A DNA stretch of 64,000 bases from assembly GCF_042677945.1 (NCBI RefSeq), contig NZ_JBHUDN010000020.1. One strand, 5' to 3'. The notes beneath the pieces are model-generated. The model was not told the origin of the DNA, ran no database searches, and saw nothing but the letters and a program-made list of their open reading frames with translations. A program made the translations under genes and the position numbers. Positions 35,793 through 45,222 of this stretch are shown one piece after another. Origin of the DNA: Haloplanus litoreus. GTDB lineage: Archaea; Halobacteriota; Halobacteria; Halobacteriales; Haloferacaceae. Numbering within the stretch: position 1 is the first letter of the stretch; each line of letters begins with the position of its first letter.

Positions 35793-38700
35793 CTAAGACT
35801 GTGTGACGAGCGAACCGTTATTATCCTCGATGAGTTCCTCAAATAGGGTCTCTTCCGCCTTTCGGATGTGTTGATGAAAGGTCGAGTTAGAGAAATTGAA
35901 CATTTCTGCAATTTCCTTCCCACTTACGTGTCGAGGAGAATCAAAGTATCCGGACCGGTAAGCCGTCTCCACGACTTCGCGCTGGCGGGAAGTGAGAGAC
36001 TCTAGCGCAGTGTTTTGAGATGCATTTCGTGAATTCATCGAAGTATCAGACTCTCGTTTAGCGACCAGTTGTGCGTTTTCGTAGTGCGACGTAACGATGT
36101 TAACAGCCTGTCTAGTGTTGAACGACTCTGGAACTTCAACTGTCAATCGACAGCGGTTGTTATCAGCAACCAGTTGCTGTAAAATTAGGCTTCTGTCGGC
36201 CAACACCGATCCGATACACGGTTGGGTGATACGTAATTGGACGAATGTATCGTTTATCTGATCGATTAGGCGGCCACCCTCAATACCATCGAGGTGTTCG
36301 GCTTCTTCGAGTAGTTCTTCGGGCGTGCCATCGGTTACGCTGAAGAAGGCAAGTGTCGACTCCCCTTTCTGGGAAACAATCCTTTCGAGTGTGATTTCAC
36401 AGCCGAGCACAGCAGCCAATTGGCAGAATGTGGTAGCTCCCTCTTGCGCCTCAAACACCAGTTCTGTCGTCTGCATCGTGTGCAGGGCCTCTCTTTGTTC
36501 GATCGCCGCACTCGCGCGAGCGATCAAATCGCACAGTTCCTGCAGCACAGCTTCCAAGGTATCCGGAAATCCTGATGTCGTCCGTGAATACACGGTGAGC
36601 GCGCCGTGGAGTGCTCCCTTATAAATCAGCGGGACACTTAGGGCGGATCGAAACTCACGTTCGATTGCCGTACTTCGCCACTCGCCGTGTTGGATGTTAG
36701 CCGCGAGATTCGAACTGCCACACGCGTCTCGCGACTGCAATGCCTCTACTGATGGTTCAGGGTCTTCGCTCCTGTCTAACGTGAGAGATACGCTGTCAAG
36801 ATAGCCGCTGTCCGACCCAGCCTGCGCTTGAGGAATCACCGCTTTTTCTTCGAGATCGACCCTACCGATCCAAGCGAACTCGATTGTGTCTGATTCGATC
36901 AGTCGTTCACAGACTGATTGTTCAAGTTCTGCCCGGGTATCTGCCTGAACGATCGCATGAGTGATGTCGCGGATCTGCCTGTTTAACGACTCGATTCCCT
37001 GCAGCTCTCGACGCTGTTCTCGGAGCTTTCGTTCCCGTTCGGTGTAGTCTAGTGCCGCCTCAGTCGTGGCCCCCAGAGTCTCTACGAGGCTGACTGTCCA
37101 GTCGGCGAAAAGATCCGGTTGGGTATCGCCCACGACGAGAACCCCCCAATCGCCGATCGGAACGGCCAGTTCACTCCTGACCGTCCGATCGAATTCGTAG
37201 TCCGTCTCTCGCGTTCGAAAATCGTCGACGAGCGCTGTCTGTTCGTCGGTAAATGCACGCCACTCGACCCCAACTCCGGGTTCGAAAACGGGGAGTTCGT
37301 CGATGTCTTCAGCTTCTTCGCCCGAGGTGGTGTGGACAACCGGTCCAAGTTCACACTCATCTTCGTCGAATACATAAAAGGCGACGGTGGTGGTTTCGAG
37401 GACATCCGACAGCGCTTCGACTGCTGTTCGAGTGACCTCGTGTTCAATCTCGGCATCGAACAGCTCGTGTGTTACCTCGTTGAGCGCGTCCAGCCGGTGT
37501 TGGTATTCGAGTTGGTCGCTGATATCCTGGAGAACTCCATAGACAACCTCATGTCCTTCCACCTCAACCCTTTTTGCAGTGATTTCGACTGTGATTTTCT
37601 CCCCGTGGTCGGTGACGATATAGGTCGGAGAGCCATCAGGGAGGTGTCGCCACGTTCCCCCTCGTTCTGTTGCGTTCCTGAATATCGTATCATAACCGTC
37701 GCTTTTTTCAGTGGGATGGACAGATTCCCGTGTTCGCCCGATGAGGTCATCTACCGAGCAGCCGATAAGGTCTCCCACAGCCTCATTCGCTTCCAGTATT
37801 TTTTCCGTCACAGGATCGACGGCGAATATCGGGACTGGAGCCAGTTCCAGCAGCTTCTGGTAACGTTTTTCTGCTCGCTGTCGGGCCTGTTCCCGCTCCT
37901 TCCGTTCGGTGACATCGCGGAAGTAGACGGCAACTCCACCGTCATCGTTGGGATACGCCTGCACGTCGAACCAGCTGTCGAGCCCCGAGTAATACTCCAC
38001 AAACGACGTTGGTTCTCGTGTCTCCATCACCTCGCAGTATCGGTTTTCGAAGGCCGTTTCACGTGCGTCCTCGAACATGTTCCAGATGTAGCGTCCAACG
38101 AGTTCCGCTTCGGACGTGTCCAGTAATGCTTCGGCCTGCTCGCTGACGAATGTAAACCGCGAGTCGGCGTCCGTCTCAAAGATCCCGTCGGTCACCCGAT
38201 CGATCACCCGTTTCCGTTTTCGTTCCTGCTCTTTGCGCTCGGTGACGTCCTCTTGTGTCCCCACAAACCGAACGAGTTCTCCATCGGTGCCGTACACCGG
38301 AGCGATTGTCACTCTGTTCCAGAACTCGGTTCCATCCTTCCGATAGTTCCGGAGTTCGACGGTTACCTGCTCCTCGTTGTCGATTGTCTCACGAAGCTCT
38401 CTGACAGGCTCCTCTCGGGTGTTTTCTCCTTGAAGAAGCCGACAGTCTTGGCCGAGCGGTTCCGATTCTGTATACCCACTCAACTGTTCGAATGCCTGGT
38501 TCGCATACACGATTGGATTATCGTCTTCTCCAGGTTCCGCCATGATGAGCGGTGAATTTGCCTTCTCGATCGCTTGCCAGAGGAGGTCTTTCTCCCGTTG
38601 CTGTTCTTTGCGTTCGGTGATATCCGTCGCTGTGCCGACCCACTCGACGATCTCGCCGTCCTCTACTATCGGTACTGCCCTCGAACCGACCCACCCGATG

Positions 38701-39584
38701 GTTCCATCGGCGCGGGTAATGCGGTGTTCTAATTCGAACGGGCTCTGTGTCTCGATCGCTTCCTCGATTGCCTTCCCGACACGCTCTCGGTCATCTTCCG
38801 GGATATACTCTTGCCACGTGTTGGGGGAGTCGTCAGCGATGAAATTTTCTCCCGCGAGTTGGTATATTTCCGACCAATCTGGGCTTATTCGATAGACTCC
38901 CTCTGTGGTGGCTTCCAGCAACGCTTCAAGCCGTTTTTCACCCTCATCTACCGCGTTCTCGGCATGTTTATTTTCGGTGATATCATCAAAGAGGACGGCA
39001 ACGGTGTGCTCTGTCGGGTCACCAATCCGGAATGCATTGATTTCGTACCACTGCTCACCGAGATGCTCTGTATATTCTGTGAACTGAATGGGGTCACCCG
39101 TCTGTGCGACAGCACCGTATTTTTCGATCCAGTAGTCATTGTGGTCTACGTCCAACTCGCGTATCCGTTTGCCCGCTGCATCTCGTAAGCCTGTGAGTTC
39201 ATCGAACGCGGGATTTGTTTCGAGGAATCTATAGTCGACTGGCTGCTCGTCAGCGTCGAACAACACTTCGATAATACAGAGTCCTTCGTTGGTCGACTCG
39301 AACAGTTTCTGGTACGTTTCCTCGGTATTCCGTTCGTTCTCGCCGTCTCCCTCCACTGGTCGCCACCAGATACGACCGCGGGCACCGACTTTCTTTGTCT
39401 CCAGTACACCATCTTCGACCAGCGTCTCAAGTCTGTTGTAGATTGTTCGGTCGGTACACTCGAACCTTGTGGCGACCTCAGTCGTCGTAAACGGCGTTCC
39501 AGGTGGCCCAAGCGCCTCGAACACTTCCTGAACCTCTGTGAGAGATGGAGCTGAACTCATACATTGTGCTGTTCGTGAAGACAC
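35793..39584 (-). CDS. Bat-like multi-sensor transcription regulator
   Basis: Encodes 1263 residues. An N-terminal winged helix (FTTTEVATRFECTDRTIYN) is followed by several PAS domains, one with the LOV-like motif GQDCRLLQGE and the NYRKDG/FWN residues, two GAF-like regions, and a C-terminal Bat-type HTH (SRQREVVETAYRSGYFDSPR ... GKEIAEMFNFSNSTFHQH). This is the layout of bacterio-opsin activator proteins, which control light- and oxygen-dependent genes. The LOV motif has Asp where the canonical motif has Asn, but keeps the cysteine. It is unusually long and has two DNA-binding ends. Its neighbours are the HemAT and LOV kinase genes. Confidence 0.82.
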   Translation of the reverse strand: MSSRTAQCMSSAPSLTEVQEVFEALGPPGTPFTTTEVATRFECTDRTIYNRLETLVEDGVLETKKVGARGRIWWRPVEGDGENERNTEETYQKLFESTNEGLCIIEVLFDADEQPVDYRFLETNPAFDELTGLRDAAGKRIRELDVDHNDYWIEKYGAVAQTGDPIQFTEYTEHLGEQWYEINAFRIGDPTEHTVAVLFDDITENKHAENAVDEGEKRLEALLEATTEGVYRISPDWSEIYQLAGENFIADDSPNTWQEYIPEDDRERVGKAIEEAIETQSPFELEHRITRADGTIGWVGSRAVPIVEDGEIVEWVGTATDITERKEQQREKDLLWQAIEKANSPLIMAEPGEDDNPIVYANQAFEQLSGYTESEPLGQDCRLLQGENTREEPVRELRETIDNEEQVTVELRNYRKDGTEFWNRVTIAPVYGTDGELVRFVGTQEDVTERKEQERKRKRVIDRVTDGIFETDADSRFTFVSEQAEALLDTSEAELVGRYIWNMFEDARETAFENRYCEVMETREPTSFVEYYSGLDSWFDVQAYPNDDGGVAVYFRDVTERKEREQARQRAEKRYQKLLELAPVPIFAVDPVTEKILEANEAVGDLIGCSVDDLIGRTRESVHPTEKSDGYDTIFRNATERGGTWRHLPDGSPTYIVTDHGEKITVEITAKRVEVEGHEVVYGVLQDISDQLEYQHRLDALNEVTHELFDAEIEHEVTRTAVEALSDVLETTTVAFYVFDEDECELGPVVHTTSGEEAEDIDELPVFEPGVGVEWRAFTDEQTALVDDFRTRETDYEFDRTVRSELAVPIGDWGVLVVGDTQPDLFADWTVSLVETLGATTEAALDYTERERKLREQRRELQGIESLNRQIRDITHAIVQADTRAELEQSVCERLIESDTIEFAWIGRVDLEEKAVIPQAQAGSDSGYLDSVSLTLDRSEDPEPSVEALQSRDACGSSNLAANIQHGEWRSTAIEREFRSALSVPLIYKGALHGALTVYSRTTSGFPDTLEAVLQELCDLIARASAAIEQREALHTMQTTELVFEAQEGATTFCQLAAVLGCEITLERIVSQKGESTLAFFSVTDGTPEELLEEAEHLDGIEGGRLIDQINDTFVQLRITQPCIGSVLADRSLILQQLVADNNRCRLTVEVPESFNTRQAVNIVTSHYENAQLVAKRESDTSMNSRNASQNTALESLTSRQREVVETAYRSGYFDSPRHVSGKEIAEMFNFSNSTFHQHIRKAEETLFEELIEDNNGSLVTQS

Positions 39585-39686
39585 ATAGTATTTCTCTTAA
39601 CAGAAAAGAAATTACATGTCGCAGTATGTGTCTCCCGACTGGCCACGTAGATACGCTCTTGAGCATTATGGTATCAGTGTGTTGTA

Positions 39687-41362
39687 GTGCCGCGGACTCT
39701 TGACTCTCATCAGACTGTTTTTCGACGGCTCGCACAACGAAAATACGCTCAGTGGCCGGCGTATGAGTCGACACCGCTGTACGACCGAACGTCGCTTGCT
39801 GGACTGGAATCCGATATCCGGACAGTGTCGGAGATGTGGTTCGACCACGAGAGCCACGACTCGGTCGAGGAGTTCGTCTGTGTACTCCCGCTAGCCTACT
39901 TCCGATTCAGCGCCCACGACCGGTATGAGGGGTCGACACGGTATCAGATGGACACGCTCTTTCGGGTGTTCGTGCTGAAAGAACTCCACAGCTGGGAGCA
40001 CGAAACAGCACTCGTCGGCTACCTAAAGAACCGTCCTGAACTCCGCGAGCAACTGGGTTTCGAAGCGATCCCGGACCAGTCGACACTGTGGCGAAGCTGG
40101 CACGAGCGGTTCACCCCTGACCTCCGAGAGACAGTGGAGACAGCCGCTCGAACGATCCTCATCAAAGCCCAGAATGCAGGTGTCGGGGTTCCGCGTGAAC
40201 CGACACGAAGGCTCCGATACCACGGGAACGAGTCTGGTGAGTCAGACCCGGACGATCAAACTACGTTGGAGCAGGCAGAGAAGGTCACCGACCACGTCAG
40301 CCGCGTCGTCTTCCCGGCATTTTCGCTGGATCGTGGAGACGGCTGCGAGATCCACGAGAACGCGTACTGGGACTTACAGACGTATCTGGGGCTTCGCGAG
40401 CGGCTGGCTGCTAACGAGGGCGCTCGTAGCTTCACCTACAGTCGACTCGAGAGCGGACACCACTCGGGCACGCTCATCGTGACCACATTCACAACCTCTC
40501 GATACCGGAGGTTCGAGAGATGTACCGACAGTCAATTCGGCAACTCATCGACGAGGTCGCAGAAACGGAGGAGTTCTTCCGCGCAGGGATCGTCGCCATC
40601 GACATTACCGAAGCCGACCCCTTTACAGGCGACCGCACGGGCCACGAGGACGAGATAATCGGAACGAAGGAAAAGAACGACGAATACGCCTACCAGTGGG
40701 CGACCGTCCAGTTAGTCGGGAATGCCGTTCCGATCGTTCTAGATGCGCGGCCAGTTCGGAAGGGTGAGTCCCGCTTAGAAATCGTCAAGGATCTCTTGAA
40801 TTCAGCCGAGGAGCTGGTACACGTCGATAACGTGCTGATGGACCGGGAGTTCGACAGCCAGCACGTCCTGGAGATGCTCAGCCAGCGCGGGCTCTCCTAC
40901 GTAGTACCGAAACGGATGCAGACTAGCGAGAAAGCCCAGGCCAAGCGATTGCTCCAGCGCGACCAGGACCGATACGAGACCGACCGGAAGCTCCACCTCG
41001 GCAAGAATGAGTGGCACGAGACGACGCTAATCTACCGTCGAAAAGAGGACTCCGAGCACGACGACCACCGGCAATACTCGGTGTTCATGACGAATTGCGG
41101 GAGTGGTCACCTCACTGAGTACGGCTACAGGTGGGAGATCGAGAGCGGCTACAGATCGATCAAGCGGTTCATGGCGGCGACGACGTCGAAGGATTTCGGG
41201 CTCAGGTTCTTCTACTTCGCGTTCGCCTGTCTGTTGTACTCGATCTGGCGGGCAGTCGATCTGCTCGTCCAGGTTGAATTGACCGGGGAGTACGAGCACT
41301 CGCCGATCGTGACAGCCGACAATACGCTGACGCTGCTGAAGAAGGAGACTGGAATCGGGTAG
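39687..41362 (+). pseudogene. transposase, frameshifted (haloarchaeal IS4-like family)
   Basis: Two reading frames together encode one transposase. The first (GTG at 39687) gives the N-terminal part (YQMDTLFRVFVLKELHSWEHETALVGYLK, DQSTLWRSWHERF). The second continues in another frame, open from 40430, with TPLGHAHRDHIHNL as the likely true continuation. It carries the catalytic acids (AIDITEADPF, LMDREFDS) and the YRWEIESGYRSIKRF motif. The switch lies near 40440-40460. A one-base change would explain it; a programmed shift is less likely as no slippery run is evident. Full length would be about 555 residues. Terminal inverted repeats are not certain: TGTAG(N2)CC-type matches near 39682 and 41400 are weak. 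Confidence 0.7.
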
Positions 41363-41645
41363 AAAGCTCTCAGTCTGGGTTAGCACGACGTCTGAGTGGC
41401 TACACTATCCGAGGTCTCGGAAATGCTCCGAATTAGTTTCCAGTTCAACAAGAATACCCGGTTGGAGAGGGATCTGAAGCAGGTTCCGCTCATCGATTCG
41501 GCTGAAACCACGCATCACAGCCCCGCTAAGCCCACTGTAGTCTCAACTTCCCAGGCCCGAGATTTTGTATAGCGATATGCGATATACACTTTCCTGTAGT
41601 ACGGAATACCGACGTTAAGAGGCTCCAGAACCCCGAATTCTTCCG
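41363..41645. other. intergenic stretch between transposase and integrase
   Basis: About 280 bases without a convincing gene (about 450 if the small ORF at 41646 is not real). It should contain the right end of the insertion sequence, but I cannot define it. A palindrome-like element lies at 41567-41587. No tRNA gene is visible, so there is no obvious classic attachment site for the integrase. Confidence 0.5.
41567..41587. repeat. imperfect palindrome upstream of the integrase gene
   Basis: The element begins GTATAGCGA and ends GCGATATAC, with 14 of 21 positions symmetric. It contains GCGATATGC (41572-41580), which also forms the arm of the inverted repeat at 61460-61502. It could be an operator or recombination site; this is inference. 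Confidence 0.35.
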
Positions 41646-41819
41646 ATGGATCGAATACACCAAGTGGTCCTGATTATGCTCGTAATCACGACCACTTTGA
41701 AGTACCCCGCCGCCGTCGGTGAAGCACGAATGCTGCAACCGCATCACGACGGCGCTTCCCCCGGGGTAGACGCACCGAGACCGGGCCCGCAGGACGGTGG
41801 AGGGCCGGTGGATGCCTGA
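41646..41819 (+). CDS. 57-residue ORF overlapping the integrase start
   Basis: ATG ORF with a hydrophobic N-terminal segment (about residues 7-18, VVLIMLVITTTL) and a Gly/Pro-rich tail. Its stop overlaps the first codons of the integrase. It could be a leader ORF for the integrase or chance; no family is recognised. Confidence 0.25.
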   Translation: MDRIHQVVLIMLVITTTLKYPAAVGEARMLQPHHDGASPGVDAPRPGPQDGGGPVDA

Positions 41820-43062
41820 CCGAGCGCTTTCGACGCCGCTCGACGACAGCTTCGAGCGCTACCTCCAGGACAAGGGGAAAGGTCGCGGAGGCGACGGTGG
41901 GAACTATCGACGTAACGCTGCACGCGAGCTCGAACAGTTCGCCGAGTGGGCCGCCGGCGACCACGGCGCCGACGACTGGACCGGGATCGTCCCCGAAGAC
42001 GTCGACCGCGAGCCGACCTTCGACGATCTCGACGAACGCGTGTTCCGGGAGTACGCCCGACATCTCGGTGGAGATCGGGGACTCAAGCAGAACACGGTAC
42101 AAACCTATTACCGCTATATCTCTGCGTGGTGTGGCTGGTGCGTCAACGAGGGATATCTTGAGGCCCACTACGCGCAGCGGGCAAGTGCGATGGCGCCGTT
42201 ACCGGAGGACGACGGCCGCAAGCCCGGCGACCAGCAGGCCTGGACGTCTGAACAGCGCCACGCTCTCACCCGCCACGTCGACGAACGGGCCCGCGACGCT
42301 GTCGAGGCGTACACGACACTCCCAGAGGATACTGACCCCCTCGACAAGCAGCGAGCACGCTACGCGGCGCTGAAGGCGACTCGTGACCGGGCTCTGGTGT
42401 TCGTCCTCGCGTACACCGCTGTCCGCGTTGGCGAACTCCTCCGAGATCCAAACGACCCGCGCCGGCGCGGCGTCCGCTGGGAGGATCTCTCCCTCGACGA
42501 CGGGAGTATGGACGTCTACCGGAAGAAACAGCAATGGGATGCCGCGAGCCTCCCCGATCCGGTGATCTCGCCGTTGCAAAGCTATCGCCAGCTGATGGAC
42601 CCACCAACGGAGCGCTGGCCGGTGTTTCCGACGTTCGACCAACGGACGCTCGCAGAGCTCGTCCGGGAAGAGCTAGCCGAACGAGGGGAACGCCCAGAAG
42701 CAATCGCTGAACGCCGTGCGGAGTACGCTCGCGACCTGCTGCTAGCGCTCGACGAGGACACTCGGCCGCCGTCGATCACGACGGACGGCGCACGGTCGAT
42801 TCTCCAACGGCTCTCGGAGGCCGCAGGGTTCGACATCGACCATCCGAAACACGATTATCTTGCTCCGCACGGCGGTCGCCGAGGGATGGGAGAGGTGCTT
42901 GTCCGCGCGTTCGGATACACGGTGGCGGCCCGGTATCTCGATAACTCGGAGGAGATGGTTCGGGAACGATACTCGCACATCGAGGCCGGCGAACTTGGTG
43001 ACGTGGCAACAGAAGCTCTAAACGAGATTGATTCAATTTCAGACCACCCCGAGGATCGGTAA
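41812..43062 (+). CDS. tyrosine recombinase/integrase
   Basis: Encodes 416 residues from the ATG at 41812 (a GTG five codons upstream is possible). The N-terminal SAM-like core-binding domain is followed by the catalytic domain: Arg in YTAVRVGELL, Lys in YRKKQQW, His-x-x-Arg in HGGRRGM, and the nucleophile Tyr in RERYSHIEA. It would catalyse site-specific integration, excision or dimer resolution of the element. It has high GC compared with the transposase upstream. No tRNA is visible nearby; it sits at the left end of the conjugation block. Confidence 0.88.
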   Translation: MPDRALSTPLDDSFERYLQDKGKGRGGDGGNYRRNAARELEQFAEWAAGDHGADDWTGIVPEDVDREPTFDDLDERVFREYARHLGGDRGLKQNTVQTYYRYISAWCGWCVNEGYLEAHYAQRASAMAPLPEDDGRKPGDQQAWTSEQRHALTRHVDERARDAVEAYTTLPEDTDPLDKQRARYAALKATRDRALVFVLAYTAVRVGELLRDPNDPRRRGVRWEDLSLDDGSMDVYRKKQQWDAASLPDPVISPLQSYRQLMDPPTERWPVFPTFDQRTLAELVREELAERGERPEAIAERRAEYARDLLLALDEDTRPPSITTDGARSILQRLSEAAGFDIDHPKHDYLAPHGGRRGMGEVLVRAFGYTVAARYLDNSEEMVRERYSHIEAGELGDVATEALNEIDSISDHPEDR

Positions 43063-43135
43063 CGAAATCGCTGAATCAGAAGGGTATAGGCCTGTAGAAG
43101 CAAAGCCTCAGTATCTCTATCTCGTAGGTTGTAGT

Positions 43136-43648
43136 ATGCCCTACTGCCCAAATTGCGGAAGCCGGGTCAAAGCGGTTCATCACTACTGCGGTTCCTGTGG
43201 ACGGGCGTTATCCGACATTGCAGAGTCGGAAAACGATCCCCCGATGGCGATGGATAGAGAAGGATTTCTGTCGATGCGCTCGCTTTCCTACGTCAACGAA
43301 CTGCTGGAGGGAGAGCGAGAATTCGATCATGACTCAGTCTCTTACACGCAGTTATCTCGGGATGTGAGCGCAGCATTTGCTGATTTTGCTCGATTAGCGA
43401 TGGTGAAAGATCTCGATCTTCTTCATCTATGGGCTGCCGGTTCGAACACGAATGCACTGAGTATGTCCGTCGACGAGATGAACAGCAATCAGTTCCGAGA
43501 CTGGCTTGCTGCTATTGGGCTGGGACGAACGCTTCGGATGTACGATGATGCGCTCCACACCGAATTCGAGGACCAGTTCAACGACAGATTACAGAAGCTG
43601 ATAGAGTTTGCAAATGAGGAGCTTGACGACGAAGAATTCTCTGAGTAG
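43136..43648 (+). CDS. zinc-ribbon protein, unknown function
   Basis: Encodes 170 residues from an ATG at 43136, chosen because the zinc ribbon begins there (YCPNCGSRVK ... YCGSCGRAL); an earlier in-frame start would extend into the integrase gene. After the ribbon comes a helical region without a known family (SYVNELLEGERE, FRDWLAAIGLGRTLRMYDDA). Zinc-ribbon plus helical domain proteins are common in haloarchaeal accessory regions. Transcribed in the same direction as the integrase, 73 bases after it. Confidence 0.65.
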   Translation: MPYCPNCGSRVKAVHHYCGSCGRALSDIAESENDPPMAMDREGFLSMRSLSYVNELLEGEREFDHDSVSYTQLSRDVSAAFADFARLAMVKDLDLLHLWAAGSNTNALSMSVDEMNSNQFRDWLAAIGLGRTLRMYDDALHTEFEDQFNDRLQKLIEFANEELDDEEFSE

Positions 43649-43773
43649 GTGCGAGAGGGAATGCTGTCTCGATTCTGTTGACAAAGTTCCCTATTGCGGT
43701 TTACTCTCCAAAATCGGATTCATCCCTGGAACGTAGCTTTTTGAGGTTCCTGTTCAGAAATTAGGAAACGAAG

Positions 43774-44826
43774 ATGGCGGACGCACCGGATACAGAACGG
43801 CAGGCGATCGAACCCGATCCGAGAGAGGTCCTTAGCGTGTCCCAGCTAAACGACCGGATCGCGTCGGTCGTTCAGGACACGCCTGCCCTCAACGGCGTCC
43901 GCTGTATTGGCGAAGTCACTGACCTCCACCAGAACAGTACGGCGCTTTACTTCACGCTCACCGACGGCGATGCCGAGCTCCCCTGTATGATCTGGGCGAA
44001 CCGTTACCGGGAGATGGACGCCGACCTCGAGGACGGGACCGAAGTCATCCTCGAGGGCGATATCGACTACTGGGTCGAAGGTGGGAAAATCGACCTCAAA
44101 CCGTGGGAGGTGATCGTCGTCGGCGGCGGCGACCAGGCGGCTGCCGTCGAGCGACTGCGAAGCGAACTCGAAGAGCGTGGCTGGTTCGACGACGAACAGA
44201 AACAGCAACCGCCGGCGTTCCCGGAGCGGGTCGGCGTCGTCACGTCCCTCCGAGGGGACGCCCGGTACGACATCCAGAACGCGATTCACGAGCAGGACCC
44301 CACCGTCGACATCCTGGTGAAGGACGCAACCGTCCAAGGGTCGAACGCGCCGACGTCCATCGCGAACGGCATCCATCATCTCGACCGTTCGGAGGACGTC
44401 GACGCGATCATCGTCGGCCGTGGCGGTGGGAGCGATTCGAACCTCCAAGCCTTCAACACCGAGCGGGTCGCGGAGGCGATCTTCACCGCCAATACCCCTG
44501 TGGTCACCGCTATCGGACACACCGATGACCGACTCATCGCGGATCAGGTGGCGGACGTTGCGACGATCACGCCGACCGCCGCCGGCGAGTATATCGTGAA
44601 CTCCCGCCAAGAGTTCCTTGCGAGTGAGATCGAGCCGCTGGAGCAACAGCTCGACGGCGCGTACGAGACCTTCCAGCAGGAGCACGAACACGAACAGGAG
44701 CTCGCCGAAGCAGTCGATGAAGCGACTGCACCCGAGGGGCTCTCACCGATTTACTACAAAGTCTCGATCGCTGTGTTGCTGTTGCTGTTGCTGGTCATCA
44801 CCGGACTTTGGCTGGGGGTGATCTAA
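43774..44826 (+). CDS. xseA: exonuclease VII large subunit with C-terminal membrane segment
   Basis: Encodes 350 residues. An N-terminal OB-fold (LNGVRCIGEVTDLHQNSTALYFTLTD) is followed by the catalytic domain (ERVGVVTSLRGDARYDI, IIVGRGGGSDSNLQAFN, AIGHTDD, ATITPTAAGEY). Bacterial XseA (about 450 residues) continues into a long coiled coil; here this is shortened and replaced by a hydrophobic C-terminus (residues ~330-350, IAVLLLLLLVITGLWLGVI), which should anchor the enzyme to the membrane. It degrades single-stranded DNA with XseB, whose gene starts two bases after this stop. Location beside a conjugation operon suggests action on transferred DNA. Confidence 0.88.
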   Translation: MADAPDTERQAIEPDPREVLSVSQLNDRIASVVQDTPALNGVRCIGEVTDLHQNSTALYFTLTDGDAELPCMIWANRYREMDADLEDGTEVILEGDIDYWVEGGKIDLKPWEVIVVGGGDQAAAVERLRSELEERGWFDDEQKQQPPAFPERVGVVTSLRGDARYDIQNAIHEQDPTVDILVKDATVQGSNAPTSIANGIHHLDRSEDVDAIIVGRGGGSDSNLQAFNTERVAEAIFTANTPVVTAIGHTDDRLIADQVADVATITPTAAGEYIVNSRQEFLASEIEPLEQQLDGAYETFQQEHEHEQELAEAVDEATAPEGLSPIYYKVSIAVLLLLLLVITGLWLGVI

Positions 44827-44828
44827 CC

Positions 44829-45011
44829 GTGGCAAAAGACTCCGAAATCCACGATCGGCTAAGTCGCGTCGAGGAGATCATTGAGCAGCTCGACGCAGAT
44901 GAGTGCGACCTCGACGAAGGTACAGCACTTCACGAGGAGGGTCAGGAACTCCTGATCGAGGTTCGAGAGGTCCTCGACGGGGGAAACGGCGAAGTTGTGG
45001 AGCTCGAGTAA
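44829..45011 (+). CDS. xseB: exonuclease VII small subunit
   Basis: Encodes 60 residues from a GTG at 44829, two bases after the xseA stop. The pattern SRVEEIIEQLDADECDLDEGTALHEEGQELL is that of XseB, a helical hairpin that binds several copies per XseA. Length is typical. It is the last gene before the conjugation operon; a 10-bp inverted repeat begins 17 bases after its stop. Confidence 0.85.
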   Translation: MAKDSEIHDRLSRVEEIIEQLDADECDLDEGTALHEEGQELLIEVREVLDGGNGEVVELE

Positions 45012-45028
45012 GTGAGCTGATTCTCACT

Positions 45029-45071
45029 CTTAACCAACAGACTTCTTCCTCCTGCGCCTTCGTTGGTTAAG
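45029..45071. repeat. inverted repeat CTTAACCAAC/GTTGGTTAAG
   Basis: Perfect 10-bp arms at 45029-45038 and 45062-45071, 23-base spacer. The same arms (TTAACCAAC/GTTGGTTAA) recur at 62113-62154 with nearly the same distance (33 against 32 bases start to start). It lies after xseB and about 75 bases before the promoter of the conjugation operon. Operator or terminator; see the matching element. Confidence 0.65.
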
Positions 45072-45146
45072 TCCTTTCCTACGAGGTAAACAAGTGATTT
45101 GGTTATAATTTATCCGATAAACTTGCACCACTTGGTAGCCAGAAAG

Positions 45147-45156
45147 CATTTAGGTA
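45147..45156 (+). promoter_or_regulatory. TATA-like element of the conjugation operon
   Basis: CATTTAGGTA centred about 27 bases before an ATG at 45178 that opens a 14-codon leader ORF. A second AT-rich candidate (GGTTATAATTTATCC) lies at 45100-45114 and may be used instead. Confidence 0.4.
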
Positions 45157-45177
45157 TCATCCAACTACCGCGCCAAT

Positions 45178-45222
45178 ATGTACCGTGACTCAACCGGTGC
45201 ATACCCATACCCGCATGTATGA
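45178..45222 (+). CDS. 14-residue leader ORF of the conjugation operon
   Basis: MYRDSTGAYPYPHV, starting about 27 bases after a TATA-like element and stopping in an ATGA overlap with the next gene (ATG at 45219). The arrangement means ribosomes on the leader could restart on the operon's first gene. It is inferred from position; no family is known. Confidence 0.35.
   Translation: MYRDSTGAYPYPHV

Noticed and set aside
37119..38126. 335-codon frame opposite the Bat-like gene, and the 272-codon frame at 32850-33668 opposite the kinase
   Set aside because: Antisense to genes with clear PAS/LOV and kinase motifs; the products have no family features.
41363..41811. tRNA gene as attachment site for the integrase
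   Set aside because: No cloverleaf or GTTCGAATC-type T-arm is visible in this stretch.
43846..44691. 281-codon frame opposite xseA
   Set aside because: Antisense shadow; xseA is unmistakable.
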